Below, one piece after another: positions 6,960 to 14,739 of a DNA stretch of 19,673 bases (positions are counted from its first letter, which is position 1; each line of letters starts with the position of its first letter). The position numbers and the translations under genes are program-made. The notes below the pieces were generated by a model, which was not told the origin of the DNA, made no database searches, and saw only the letters and a program-made list of their open reading frames with translations. Origin of the DNA: DASVHS01 sp038244815. Its GTDB lineage: Bacteria > Acidobacteriota > Thermoanaerobaculia > Gp7-AA8. The DNA is taken from NCBI GenBank assembly GCA_038244815.1, contig JBBRTB010000047.1:1-19673 (forward strand). Direction: 5' to 3'.

Positions 6960-8458
6960 TGCAGATTGACCCAGATGCTCTTTGTCTGGGTGTAGGTGGC
7001 AATCGACTCATGACCGAGTTCGCGGCCGAAGCCGGACTCCTTGTAGCCGCCGAAAGAAACAGCGGGGTCGTAGAGTCCGTACGTATTGATCCACACGGTC
7101 CCGGCCTCGAGTCTCTGCGCGAGACGGTGGGCGGTGCGAAGGTCGCGCGTCCAGACGCCGGCAGCGAGGCCGTAGCGTGAGTCGTTGGCCTTGGCGATGG
7201 CGTCGTCGACACCGTCGAACGCTGAGACGACGAGAATCGGCCCGAACACTTCCTCGCGTGCGAGCACGCTGTCGCTACCGACGTCGGCAACAATCGTTGG
7301 CTCGAAGAAGTAGCCGCACGCGAGCTCCTGGGTCGGCGGACGGCGGCCACCGACAACTATCTCACCGTGCTCTGCGATGGCGGAGGCGACGTGGGCTTCA
7401 ACTCGCGCCCGTTGCTCCTCCGAGATCAGGGGGCCAAGCGTCGTCTCGGGGTCGATGCCTGGTCCGATGCGCAGAGCTGCGGTTTCGCGAATCAGCTGCT
7501 CAAGGAAGGTGTCGTAGATCGTCCGCTCGATCAGCAAGCGCGAGCCGGCGGTGCATGTCTGCCCCGAGTTGAGGAAGACGGCGTGCATTGCGTGGACAGC
7601 CGCCGCGTTCGTATCAGCGTCGGCGAGGACGATGTTCGGAGACTTCCCTCCGAGCTCGAGGAGAACGCGTTTCACGGTGCGCGCTGCCTCGCCCATGATC
7701 GACTTTCCGACTTCGGTCGAGCCCGTAAACGCGACGAGGTCAACCTCGGGGTGCCGAACGAGCGCCGCGCCAGCCTCGTCGCCGAACCCCGTGATGATTG
7801 ACAAAGCGCCGGCGGGTAGATCCGCGACAGCGGCGATCTCGCCAAGCCGCAGCGCCGTCAAGGGCGTTTGCTCAGCCGGTTTCAAGATGACGGTGTTCCC
7901 GCAGGCTAGGGCTGGCGCAACCTTCTGCGCTGCCATGATTAGCGGGAAGTTCCAGGGGATGATCGCCGCTACGACTCCGATCGGTTCACGAACCGTGTAA
8001 GTCAAGAGATCCGCTGCGGTTGGATTCGTGCCTCCGCGGATCTTCGTGCACCATCCGCCGTAGTAGCGGAACTGTTCGGCGGCAACGTCGACTTCCAGCC
8101 GCGCCATCCAGATCGGCTTGCCGCTATCGCGCGTCTCGAGCTCGGCTAGTTCCTCGCGTTGTTGCTCGAGCAGCTCGGCAATCGCGAACAGCACCTTGGC
8201 CCGGGCCGCTGGCGGCATCGCATGCCAGCCGTGTCGATCGTCGAACGCGGCACGAGCAGCGCGAACGGCGAGCTCGACGTCCTCTTCGCGGCCTCGCGCG
8301 ACCGAAGCGAGTGCCACCCCAGTGGCCGGGTCGGCCGTCTCGAACAGCTCGCCCGCGAGCGCCGGGCACCACTCGCCCGCGACGAAGAGTTGCTTCATGG
8401 GCAGGGGCCGAAAGGGGGCCGTGACAGCAGCCGTGCTTGCACTCGACGACGCAGTCAC
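6956..8458 (-). CDS. NAD(P)-dependent aldehyde dehydrogenase
   Basis: This 500-residue ALDH superfamily enzyme has catalytic Asn170 (IPWNFPLIM), general-base Glu268 (LLELGGKSPN) and nucleophile Cys302 (NSGQTCTAGSR). The cofactor ribose motif KPAEQTP is intact (Lys193, Glu196), consistent with NAD+. It resembles the betaine aldehyde/phenylacetaldehyde dehydrogenase group rather than the CoA-acylating methylmalonate-semialdehyde group. The start given is a GTG at 8458 with a weak AAGG upstream; an ATG at 8398 (residue 21, MKQLFVAGEW) fits the usual family length better and is a real alternative. It would oxidise the semialdehyde released by the class III aminotransferase. Its 3' end overlaps the regulator gene by 4 bases; 97 bases separate it from the EthD-like gene upstream. 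Confidence 0.92.
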   Translation of the reverse strand: MTASSSASTAAVTAPFRPLPMKQLFVAGEWCPALAGELFETADPATGVALASVARGREEDVELAVRAARAAFDDRHGWHAMPPAARAKVLFAIAELLEQQREELAELETRDSGKPIWMARLEVDVAAEQFRYYGGWCTKIRGGTNPTAADLLTYTVREPIGVVAAIIPWNFPLIMAAQKVAPALACGNTVILKPAEQTPLTALRLGEIAAVADLPAGALSIITGFGDEAGAALVRHPEVDLVAFTGSTEVGKSIMGEAARTVKRVLLELGGKSPNIVLADADTNAAAVHAMHAVFLNSGQTCTAGSRLLIERTIYDTFLEQLIRETAALRIGPGIDPETTLGPLISEEQRARVEAHVASAIAEHGEIVVGGRRPPTQELACGYFFEPTIVADVGSDSVLAREEVFGPILVVSAFDGVDDAIAKANDSRYGLAAGVWTRDLRTAHRLAQRLEAGTVWINTYGLYDPAVSFGGYKESGFGRELGHESIATYTQTKSIWVNLQ

Positions 8459-8555
8459 CGGTCGCAGTACCTTCGCGGCGTCGGCTCGTAACGCGGAGCG
8501 GACACATCCTCAGCGGTCTTCTGGAGCGGGCCGAGTTGCTGCGTTTCGCGTGGCA

Positions 8556-8912
8556 TCACTGAGAGGAGCGCCGTTCGTCCGGCTGCAACGCTGCAATGTC
8601 GACGACGCTCAGGAACGAGTCCATGCCCTGGTCGGTGAGGCTCAGTGCGTGCTTGGCGAGGCGCTCGCCTGCCGGCGAGCTGAGGGCTGCGAGCACTTCT
8701 TCTGGTGGACGCTCGAAGTAGAGGTTGGCGATCAGCTCATAGGGATTGCGACTTTTGTCGAGCAACGGGAGGGTCCGTCCGAAGCTCCAACTCACGAGCC
8801 CAACTGGCCGCAGGATCTCTTCGACCAACGCTGCGTGCTCGTCCCGATAGCGGCGGTACAGACCATCAGGATCTGAACCTCTCGGGTAGAGGACTGTCAG
8901 GCAAACGGTCAT
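8556..8912 (-). CDS. EthD-like ferredoxin-fold small protein
   Basis: This 118-residue protein begins with strand MTVCLTVLYPRGSDPDGLYR, followed by YRDEHAALVEEIL and a second strand-rich half with PYELIANLYFE. That pattern matches the EthD family of dimeric alpha+beta-barrel proteins. EthD was named from an ethyl tert-butyl ether degradation cluster, and its relatives include isomerases and auxiliary proteins whose chemistry is often unknown. Its ATG overlaps the stop of the CMD-like gene by 4 bases. Its C-terminus (QPDERRSSQ) is short and polar. An enzymatic or accessory role on an unstable intermediate in this pathway is inference. Confidence 0.7.
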   Translation of the reverse strand: MTVCLTVLYPRGSDPDGLYRRYRDEHAALVEEILRPVGLVSWSFGRTLPLLDKSRNPYELIANLYFERPPEEVLAALSSPAGERLAKHALSLTDQGMDSFLSVVDIAALQPDERRSSQ

Positions 8913-9304
8913 GAGTCCATCTCTCGGAAGACCTCTTCGGCGACCTGAGCTGCTGTCGTCGCGCGTGGGAAGCCGGCGTACGCGGCCATCTGAACGAAGA
9001 CTTCCCGTACTTCCTCCCGGCTCGCGCCGTGGTGAAGCGCACCTTTGATGTGCGCGCGCATGGGCTGAGTAGAACCCTGTGCCGTCAGCGCGGCCAGGAC
9101 GAGCAGGCTCCTCGTGCGGCGGTCAAAGACCGGTCGACTCCAGATGTCGCCGAGGCAGAAGTCGTTCGTCAGCTCGGCGAGTGGGCCTGAGAATCTGGCC
9201 TCGAGCTCGCGGTAGGCAATATCGCCGTCCTCGACACCCCAAAGCGTCGCCAGCACCTCGTTGCCTCGCGCGCGCCGATAGCCGTCGATTGATTCTTCAG
9301 TCAC
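8909..9304 (-). CDS. Carboxymuconolactone decarboxylase-like protein
   Basis: This 131-residue all-helical protein matches the PcaC-type CMD family. Landmarks are WSRPVFDRRTRSLLVLAALT and MRAHIKGALHHGASREEVRE, then VQMAAYAGFPRATTAAQVAEE. There is no CxxC, so it is of the decarboxylase branch rather than the AhpD peroxidase branch. Family members decarboxylate gamma-carboxymuconolactone, but many cluster members have no known activity. Translation starts at a GTG (9304) that overlaps the aminotransferase stop by 8 bases (GTGACTGA) and has a GAGGTGAT ribosome site just upstream, inside the aminotransferase end. The gene sits beside another protein type known from lactone/muconate chemistry, which is unexpected in a hydantoin-type cluster. 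Confidence 0.85.
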   Translation of the reverse strand: MTEESIDGYRRARGNEVLATLWGVEDGDIAYRELEARFSGPLAELTNDFCLGDIWSRPVFDRRTRSLLVLAALTAQGSTQPMRAHIKGALHHGASREEVREVFVQMAAYAGFPRATTAAQVAEEVFREMDS

Positions 9305-10661
9305 TGATCACCTCGCTGTCAGCGATTTGCAGCGCGCGGTCGATCGTTGCCAGCCCGCCGAGAAGCTCTTCCTCCGTGATGCTCAGCGGTGGAGCGATCA
9401 CCAGCACGTTGCCCCGCACCATTGAATACAGGCCCTCTTCAAGGAGCCGCTGCTTCACTTTGTCCATCACCCATTGATGCGGCGAGCTTGTCTCCACCGA
9501 ACCCATCGGCTCTTTCGTCCGTCGGCTGCGCACTACCTCAATGGCGGCGAACAACCCTTGGCCGCGCACTTCACCGATGGAGGGATGCACCTCACGCATC
9601 GCCCCCAGCTGTTCGAGTAGAACAGCGCCCAGGCGCTTCGAGTTTGCGACCAGGTCGTCCTCGATGTAGACGTCGATGACGGCGGCCGCGGCAGCGCAGC
9701 CAAGTGCGTAGGAGTTAAAGGTGAGGCCGCCGACGAACGGCGTCTCCTCGAAATGTTCGGCGATTGCGTCGGAGATCATGCAAACCCCAAGCGGAATGTG
9801 CCCGCTCGTCAATCCCTTCGAGAGGGTCAGGATGTCCGGTCTGACATCTTCGTGGTCGACGGCAAACCACTCGCCGGTTCGACCGAAGCCCGTCATCACC
9901 TCATCGGCGATGAGCAGGATGCCGTACTCGTCGCACAGTCGGCGCACGCCGGCCAGATAGCCCTCCGGCGGCACGATAACGCCGTACCCGCCCGGGATTG
10001 GCTCGAGGATGGCGGCCGCGATCGTGTGCGGCCCCTCATGCACGATCACGTCTTCGAGATGATTAAGACACTCGTTTGCGCAGTCACCGCCACCACCGCA
10101 CCATGGGCAGCGGTACGGGTATGGCCCCCAGAAGCGAACGACGCCAGGCATTCCCGGCTCCGCCGCCCAACGCCGCGGATCGCCGGAGAGCTGGAGCATG
10201 GCGTTGGTCCCGCCGTGGTATGAGCGGTAGCGTGAAAGCACCTTGCGCTTGCCGGTGTAAGCAAAGGCCAGACGTAGCGCATTCTCGTTCGCCTCTGCCC
10301 CTCCGAGCGTGATGAAAGACTTGTTGAGCGAATCCGGCGCCACCGCAGCAAGCTTCTCGCCAAGAAGCCCGCGCGGTTCCGTGGCGATGAACGGGGAAAT
10401 GAACGGCAGCTTCTCTGCCTGTTCTTTGATGGCGCGGACAACGCGATCATCCGCATGGCCGATGTTGACATTGATCGATTGCGAGCTGAAGTCCAGGTAG
10501 CGCTTTCCTGACGAGTCCCAGAAATAGACGCCTTTCGCTCGCTCGACGGCGAAGGTGTCGCGCCCCGCCTGGCGGCCCCACTCAAAGAGCGTGAACCGCC
10601 GGTTCTTTTCGACGATCTCCAGCCCTCGTGCGCTGACGTCGGTATCTCCTGCAACGCTCAT
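9297..10661 (-). CDS. Class III aminotransferase (omega-amino acid:pyruvate/ketoglutarate type)
   Basis: This 454-residue PLP enzyme has the class III signature ADEVMTGFGRTG (Asp253 to the PLP pyridine nitrogen) and the PLP lysine in LTLSKGLTSGHIPLG (Lys282). The helix GGAEANENALRLAF holds the phosphate. A cysteine cluster YRCPWCGGGGDCANEC (residues 183-198) occupies the insertion where relatives often carry YRCPFG...C...C. Family members convert beta-alanine, 3-aminoisobutyrate, GABA or similar omega-amines to semialdehydes. It lies downstream of two hydantoinases and an N-carbamoyl amidase, so an omega-amino acid released by those enzymes is its likely substrate, with an aldehyde dehydrogenase three genes further on. 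The ATG overlaps the hydantoinase stop by 4 bases. Confidence 0.92.
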   Translation of the reverse strand: MSVAGDTDVSARGLEIVEKNRRFTLFEWGRQAGRDTFAVERAKGVYFWDSSGKRYLDFSSQSINVNIGHADDRVVRAIKEQAEKLPFISPFIATEPRGLLGEKLAAVAPDSLNKSFITLGGAEANENALRLAFAYTGKRKVLSRYRSYHGGTNAMLQLSGDPRRWAAEPGMPGVVRFWGPYPYRCPWCGGGGDCANECLNHLEDVIVHEGPHTIAAAILEPIPGGYGVIVPPEGYLAGVRRLCDEYGILLIADEVMTGFGRTGEWFAVDHEDVRPDILTLSKGLTSGHIPLGVCMISDAIAEHFEETPFVGGLTFNSYALGCAAAAAVIDVYIEDDLVANSKRLGAVLLEQLGAMREVHPSIGEVRGQGLFAAIEVVRSRRTKEPMGSVETSSPHQWVMDKVKQRLLEEGLYSMVRGNVLVIAPPLSITEEELLGGLATIDRALQIADSEVISD

Positions 10662-12073
10662 CCAGCCATCACTTCACTCCGGTTCAGGTAGCGGCCGCGG
10701 CCGGGCCTGGCGAGTAGGTCGTCCTTGTCGACGATGAGCTCGCCCCTCGAGAGCACGTAGCGCGGCCTCCCCGAAACTGTCCGACCTTCGTAGAGTGTGT
10801 AGTCGACTCTGACGTGGTGTGTCGTAGCGCTGATCACGTGCTCCGCGTTCGGGTCCCAGACGACAAGGTCGGCGTCTGATCCGACGGCGATCGTGCCCTT
10901 TCGCGGGAAGAGGCCGAAGAGCTTGGCCGGTGTCGTCGATACGACGTCGACGAGCCTCTCAAGGCCGAAGCGGCCTGCTGCGACGCCGCCTTCATACATG
11001 AGCATCAGCCGCTCCTCAATCCCAGGCACGCCGTTGGGAATATCAGGGAAGTAGCCGCGCCCGCGGCTCTTTCCAGATGGCAGTTCTTCACTGTCCTCAA
11101 CACAGAACGTGGCGTGGTCGGTCCCCACCGTCGAGAGAACGTCGCTACTGAGCGCTCGCCATAACTCGTCTTGGTTAGAGCGTTCTCGTATCGGTGGTGA
11201 GCAGATGTATTTGACGGCGTCGTAGCCGATCTGCTCGTAGTCCTCATATGCTGCGAACAGGTACTGAGGACAGGTTTCTCCCCAAACGCGCGAGCCGCGA
11301 GCACGTGCCGCGCCGATGCGTTTGGCGGCGTGTTGGCTTGAGACGTGAACGACATAGAGTGGGCATTCGGCGAATTCGCCCAGGGCGATCGCGCGGTTGG
11401 TTGCTTCCGCCTCCGCCAAGTGGGGATGGGCGAAGTGATGGGCGTGCTCTTCAGTCCGACCTGAGCGCACGAGCCGCTTGGTCTCGTCCGCAACCATGGC
11501 CCCGTTTTCGGCGTGAACCATGATCATCACGCCGAGCTCCGCGGCCGCGTGCATGGCGGTGAGGATTGTCGTGTCGTCGACCATCATTCGCCCCGGGTAA
11601 GCCATGAAGAACTTCCAGCTCGTGACGCCGTCCTGAGCCAGCCGTCGCAGATCGTCCAGGCCTCCGTCGGCAAGGCCACTAGAGGTCGCCATCGCGTGGA
11701 ATGAGTAGTCGACTAGGCATTGCGCCTCGGCTTGCTTGACACGCCGCTGGTAGGCGTCGTAGAAGCTTTCGGTACCGCGGCGCTTGGCGAAGTCGATGAT
11801 CGTCGTCGTTCCGCCAAAAGCAGCCCCCGTCGTGCCGGTGACAAAGTCGTCTGCCTTGCTGGGACCGAAATCAGCGGGGTCAGCGAAATGGGTGTGAACG
11901 TCAATCCCACCCGGAAGCACATAACAACCGCTGGCGTCAATTGTCCGCTCCGCGCTCCAGTCTCCGCTACCGATCGCCGCGATGCGCTCACCACTAATGA
12001 GCAAGTCTCCTCGAGTGACACCCGATGCTGTCGCGATCTGGCCGCCCTCAATGAGCGTGTGTGGCCCGGTCAC
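10658..12073 (-). CDS. Hydantoinase/dihydropyrimidinase paralog B
   Basis: This 471-residue cyclic amidohydrolase has every metal ligand of the D-hydantoinase/dihydropyrimidinase family: His60 and His62 (GGIDVHTH), carbamylated Lys154 (TSWKFFMAYP), His187 (MIMVHAENG), His243 (YVVHVSS) and Asp319 (VGTDHATF). Substrate-contact residues are the standard ones: Tyr159, Ser292 (ICSPPIRE) and Asn347 (IPNGVPG). It opens cyclic ureides such as dihydrouracil or 5-substituted hydantoins to N-carbamoyl amino acids in the cytosol. The start is a GTG at 12073 with GAGGTGGG just upstream, overlapping the preceding stop by 4 bases. It is clearly a duplicate of paralog A, most positions being identical by eye, but the loops around the active site differ. 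Confidence 0.93.
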   Translation of the reverse strand: MTGPHTLIEGGQIATASGVTRGDLLISGERIAAIGSGDWSAERTIDASGCYVLPGGIDVHTHFADPADFGPSKADDFVTGTTGAAFGGTTTIIDFAKRRGTESFYDAYQRRVKQAEAQCLVDYSFHAMATSSGLADGGLDDLRRLAQDGVTSWKFFMAYPGRMMVDDTTILTAMHAAAELGVMIMVHAENGAMVADETKRLVRSGRTEEHAHHFAHPHLAEAEATNRAIALGEFAECPLYVVHVSSQHAAKRIGAARARGSRVWGETCPQYLFAAYEDYEQIGYDAVKYICSPPIRERSNQDELWRALSSDVLSTVGTDHATFCVEDSEELPSGKSRGRGYFPDIPNGVPGIEERLMLMYEGGVAAGRFGLERLVDVVSTTPAKLFGLFPRKGTIAVGSDADLVVWDPNAEHVISATTHHVRVDYTLYEGRTVSGRPRYVLSRGELIVDKDDLLARPGRGRYLNRSEVMAG

Positions 12074-12387
12074 GGGCCCACCTCGCTGCGTGCCAACAGG
12101 TATTCGAACACCTCGTTCTGCGGTCGGACCGGGTAGAGCTCGATTGTGTTCAGCCCGATCACACCCATCTCTACGAACATCTCCTCCAGCGTGTGGGCAT
12201 TCGGGCCGTTAACGAGGAAGAAGGTTGTGTGGCTGACGAGGTTTCCCCACACGCCCTCGATCTGGCAGCCGTGTGCAGTGGCAATCTCGTCCATTCGCCC
12301 GACCACGCCGAGCGCCTGCTCACGCACGTCTGCAGAAGCGAAGGCACACGTCTGGGGACTGTGCCGTGCGATCGCCATGTGCAGCAC
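12070..12387 (-). CDS. Small muconolactone isomerase-like (ferredoxin-fold) protein
   Basis: This 105-residue protein has a first strand (LHMAIARHSPQTCAF), a long helix (ADVREQALGVVGRMDEI), a second strand region (GVWGNLVSHTTFFLVNGP) and a terminal helix-strand (NTIELYPVRP). That is the pattern of small dimeric alpha+beta proteins such as muconolactone isomerase and DUF3303-like families. I cannot name a reaction. The only conventional start near the conserved region is a GTG at 12387, with no good ribosome site. That GTG overlaps the stop of a 14-codon mini-ORF (TAGTG). In-frame codons upstream of the GTG (RVPLLV) look like part of a first beta strand, so a start further upstream or an old frameshift is possible. 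It lies between the two hydantoinases and overlaps the second by 4 bases. Confidence 0.6.
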   Translation of the reverse strand: MLHMAIARHSPQTCAFASADVREQALGVVGRMDEIATAHGCQIEGVWGNLVSHTTFFLVNGPNAHTLEEMFVEMGVIGLNTIELYPVRPQNEVFEYLLARSEVGP

Positions 12388-12431
12388 TAGTAGTGGTACC
12401 CGCTGGTCGCCTGGGAGACGGCGCTGGTCAT
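12387..12431 (-). CDS. Possible 14-codon coupling mini-ORF
   Basis: An ATG overlaps the stop of hydantoinase A (ATGA at 12431-12428) and opens a 14-codon frame, MTSAVSQATSGYHY. It ends in TAG, and the last base of that TAG is the first base of the GTG start of the next gene (TAGTG). Both junctions are of the stop-start type used elsewhere in this train. The mini-ORF could carry ribosomes across the gap. It could also be the remnant of the original N-terminus of the small isomerase-like protein after a one-base frameshift. Neither can be decided from sequence. Confidence 0.3.
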   Translation of the reverse strand: MTSAVSQATSGYHY

Positions 12432-13849
12432 GACGTGTTTACCTCGCCGCGCTTGAGATAGCGGCCTCTTCCGAGTGAGCCAAGCAGCCGCTCGCCGTCG
12501 ACGATCAACTCACCTCGCGAGACGACATGCGAGGGGGAGCCCGAGACGACCATCCCCTCATAGATGTTGTAGTCGACTCGCATTCGGTGCGTCTTTGCAC
12601 TGATCGTTTGCTGCGCGTCGGGGTCCCAGACGACGATGTCAGCATCGGAGCCGACCGCTAGCGTCCCTTTTTGGGGGTAGAGACCAAAGAGTTTTGCCGG
12701 CCGCGTAGACATCACGTCGACGAAGCGAGAGAGGCTGAGTCGGTCGCGCTTGACGCCGAACTCGTAGACCACTTTCAGCCGATCCTCGATCCCGGGGACA
12801 CCAAGTGGTAGCTTCGGGAAGTAGCCTCTGCCGCTGCTCTTCTGCGGCGGAAGATCGGGCGGGTCGCCGATACAAAACGAGGCGTGGTCGGTTCCGACCG
12901 TTGAGAGCACATCGGTGCTGAGTGCTCGCCAGAGATCGTCCTGATTGGCGCGCTCGCGGATCGGGGGAGCACAGATGTACTTCGCCGCTTCATAGCCCTT
13001 GTCTTGGTAGTCCTCGTAGGCCGCCACCAAGTACTGCGGACAGGTTTCACCCCAGACGAGACGGCCTTCGGCTCTTGCATTGCCAATCACTTCGGCGGCG
13101 TAGCGGCTTGATACGTGAACGACAAACAGCGGGCAGCCGGCCAGCTCCGCGAGTGCTATCGCTCGATAAGCCGCCTCTTCCTCGGCCAGGTGAGGGTGGG
13201 CCAAGGTATGGGCGTGCTCCTCTGTACGGCCTTGCTGCACGAGCCGCTCAGTTGCCTCGGCGACCATTGCGCCGTTTTCGGCGTGCACCATGATCATGAG
13301 CCCGAGCTCAGCAGCCACCCGCATCGCGCTGAGAATCGTCGCGTCGTCAACCATCATCACGTCTGGGTAAGCCATGAAGAACTTGAAACTCGTTACGCCT
13401 TCCGCGGCGAGTCGGCGCATGTCGTCTAAGCCGCCATCTGAAAGGCCGGTGTGCGTCGTCATCGCGTGGAACGAGTAGTCGATCAGGCAGTTACCCTCCG
13501 CCACCTTTAGGCGGCCCAAAAACGATTCGTAAAGGCCTGAGTCGGGGAAGCGCTTGGCAAAGTCAATGATTGTTGTTGTCCCTCCGACCGCGGCCGCCGT
13601 CGTGCCGGAGGCAAAATTGTCTGCGGTCATCGTCACGAAATTCATCGGCTCCTCAAGGTGGGTATGAACGTCGACGCCGCCGGGCAAGACGAGTCGGCCT
13701 CTGGCGTCGATCGTCTGGTCTGCTGACCACCCTTGGTCCTTTCCGACGGCAACGATCTTTTCGCCCTGAACGAGAACGTCGGCCTCGAAGACGTCGCTCG
13801 CGGTGACCACACGACCGCCCTTGACTAGAAGCGTGCTGTTAACGGCCAT
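12428..13849 (-). CDS. Hydantoinase/dihydropyrimidinase paralog A
   Basis: This 473-residue protein has the full binuclear metal site of the hydantoinase/dihydropyrimidinase family: His62 and His64 (GGVDVHTH), Lys156 (TSFKFFMAYP), His189 (MIMVHAENG), His245 (FVVHVSS) and Asp321 (VGTDHASF). Tyr161 is conserved, but two substrate-contact positions differ from the family norm and from paralog B: Ala294 for Ser (ICAPPIRE) and Leu349 for Asn (LPLGVPG). In relatives these contacts are largely through the main chain, so activity is still expected but with altered substrate fit. It starts at an ATG with GAGGCGAGG upstream, 15 bases after the nitrilase stop. As the third gene of the train it should open a cyclic ureide, feeding the N-carbamoyl amidase. 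Confidence 0.93.
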   Translation of the reverse strand: MAVNSTLLVKGGRVVTASDVFEADVLVQGEKIVAVGKDQGWSADQTIDARGRLVLPGGVDVHTHLEEPMNFVTMTADNFASGTTAAAVGGTTTIIDFAKRFPDSGLYESFLGRLKVAEGNCLIDYSFHAMTTHTGLSDGGLDDMRRLAAEGVTSFKFFMAYPDVMMVDDATILSAMRVAAELGLMIMVHAENGAMVAEATERLVQQGRTEEHAHTLAHPHLAEEEAAYRAIALAELAGCPLFVVHVSSRYAAEVIGNARAEGRLVWGETCPQYLVAAYEDYQDKGYEAAKYICAPPIRERANQDDLWRALSTDVLSTVGTDHASFCIGDPPDLPPQKSSGRGYFPKLPLGVPGIEDRLKVVYEFGVKRDRLSLSRFVDVMSTRPAKLFGLYPQKGTLAVGSDADIVVWDPDAQQTISAKTHRMRVDYNIYEGMVVSGSPSHVVSRGELIVDGERLLGSLGRGRYLKRGEVNTS

Positions 13850-13864
13850 GCGCGCGGCCTCGCC

Positions 13865-14692
13865 TCATGCCTCGACGAGTGGCTCGTAGACGTCCGGTCG
13901 TCTGTCGCGGAAGTAGTAGAACTGCGGCCGCACCGTTTCGAGGTCCAAGTCGGCGACAATGACCTCGGCCTCGCTTTCACTGCCCTGAGCGAGGACGTTT
14001 CCCCACGGATCGCAGAAATAGCTTGAGCCGTAGAAGTCGATCTCCGCGTCGAGTTCGATTCCGATGCGGTTGACCGACCCGACGAAGTATCCGTTGGCAA
14101 TGGCGTGCGCGCGCGACTCGACCATCCACAGAGGTTTCGTTCGCCCCGCTGTCGCGGTCGGGATGAAGACGATGTCGGCGCCTTTGAGGCCGAGCATTCG
14201 TGCACCTTCGGGAAAGTGACGGTCATAGCAGATGTACACGCCGATCTTCGCGTGCTTCGAGTCGAAGACTGGGAGGCCAAGGTTGCCAGGTCGGAAGTAG
14301 AACTTCTCCCAGAACTTTTCCGTCTGCGGGATGTGCAACTTGCGATATTTGCCGAGAAAAGTGCCATCAGCGTCGATCACCGCGGCGCTGTTGTAGTAGG
14401 TGTGGCCGTCGCGTTCAAAAAGCGGCAACACGACGGCCATACCTGTTTCGTTTGCGATCTTCTGGATGCGTTGCGTTGTCGAGCCGCCGGGTATTTCCTC
14501 GGCCCAATCGAACCAGCGCAGGTCCTGCTCTTGGCCAAAGTACGGGCTGTTCGAGAGTTCCTGTAGGCAGACGATCCGCGTGTCTTGGTCCGCTGCCTCG
14601 CGGAGGAGCGCCACCTGCCGCTCGACGATTTCCTCCTTTGATCCCGTCCCTTGCGCTTGGATCAGCGCGGAGCGGACTACACGGTTACTCAT
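13865..14692 (-). CDS. Nitrilase-family N-carbamoyl amino acid amidase (beta-ureidopropionase/N-carbamoylputrescine amidase type)
   Basis: This 275-residue carbon-nitrogen hydrolase has the triad Glu45 (CLQELSNSPYF), Lys118 (GKYRKLHIPQ) and Cys155 (GVYICYDRHFPEGAR), with the supporting Glu129 in KFWEKFYF. The 'SPYF...KLHIP...FWEKFYFRPGN...CYDRHFPE' arrangement is that of beta-ureidopropionase and N-carbamoylputrescine amidase. These enzymes cleave N-carbamoyl amines or amino acids to the free amine, CO2 and ammonia. Next to two hydantoinases and upstream of an omega-aminotransferase, an N-carbamoyl-omega-amino acid is the most likely substrate. It starts at an ATG with AAGG upstream; 47 bases separate it from the binding-protein gene. 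It is a little shorter than eukaryotic beta-ureidopropionases, as is normal for bacterial forms. Confidence 0.9.
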   Translation of the reverse strand: MSNRVVRSALIQAQGTGSKEEIVERQVALLREAADQDTRIVCLQELSNSPYFGQEQDLRWFDWAEEIPGGSTTQRIQKIANETGMAVVLPLFERDGHTYYNSAAVIDADGTFLGKYRKLHIPQTEKFWEKFYFRPGNLGLPVFDSKHAKIGVYICYDRHFPEGARMLGLKGADIVFIPTATAGRTKPLWMVESRAHAIANGYFVGSVNRIGIELDAEIDFYGSSYFCDPWGNVLAQGSESEAEVIVADLDLETVRPQFYYFRDRRPDVYEPLVEA

Positions 14693-14739
14693 CGCCTTTG
14701 AACTCTCGCGCTAGCCACCGGACTTGAGCCGTTGCTCAT

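Noticed and set aside
8459..8555. Possible internal promoter in the 97-base gap before the aldehyde dehydrogenase
   Set aside because: No -35/-10 pair near consensus on the minus strand and no AT-rich stretch; nothing more than a wider gap can be claimed.
8118..8876. Long plus-strand open frame (252 codons) across the aldehyde dehydrogenase/EthD junction
   Set aside because: Ser/Arg/Ala-rich composition with no family resemblance, lying antisense to two well-supported genes; a normal shadow in GC-rich DNA.
9297..9304. Frameshift between aminotransferase and CMD-like gene because of the overlap
   Set aside because: The GTGACTGA overlap has a good ribosome site and both proteins are full length, so it is ordinary coupling.
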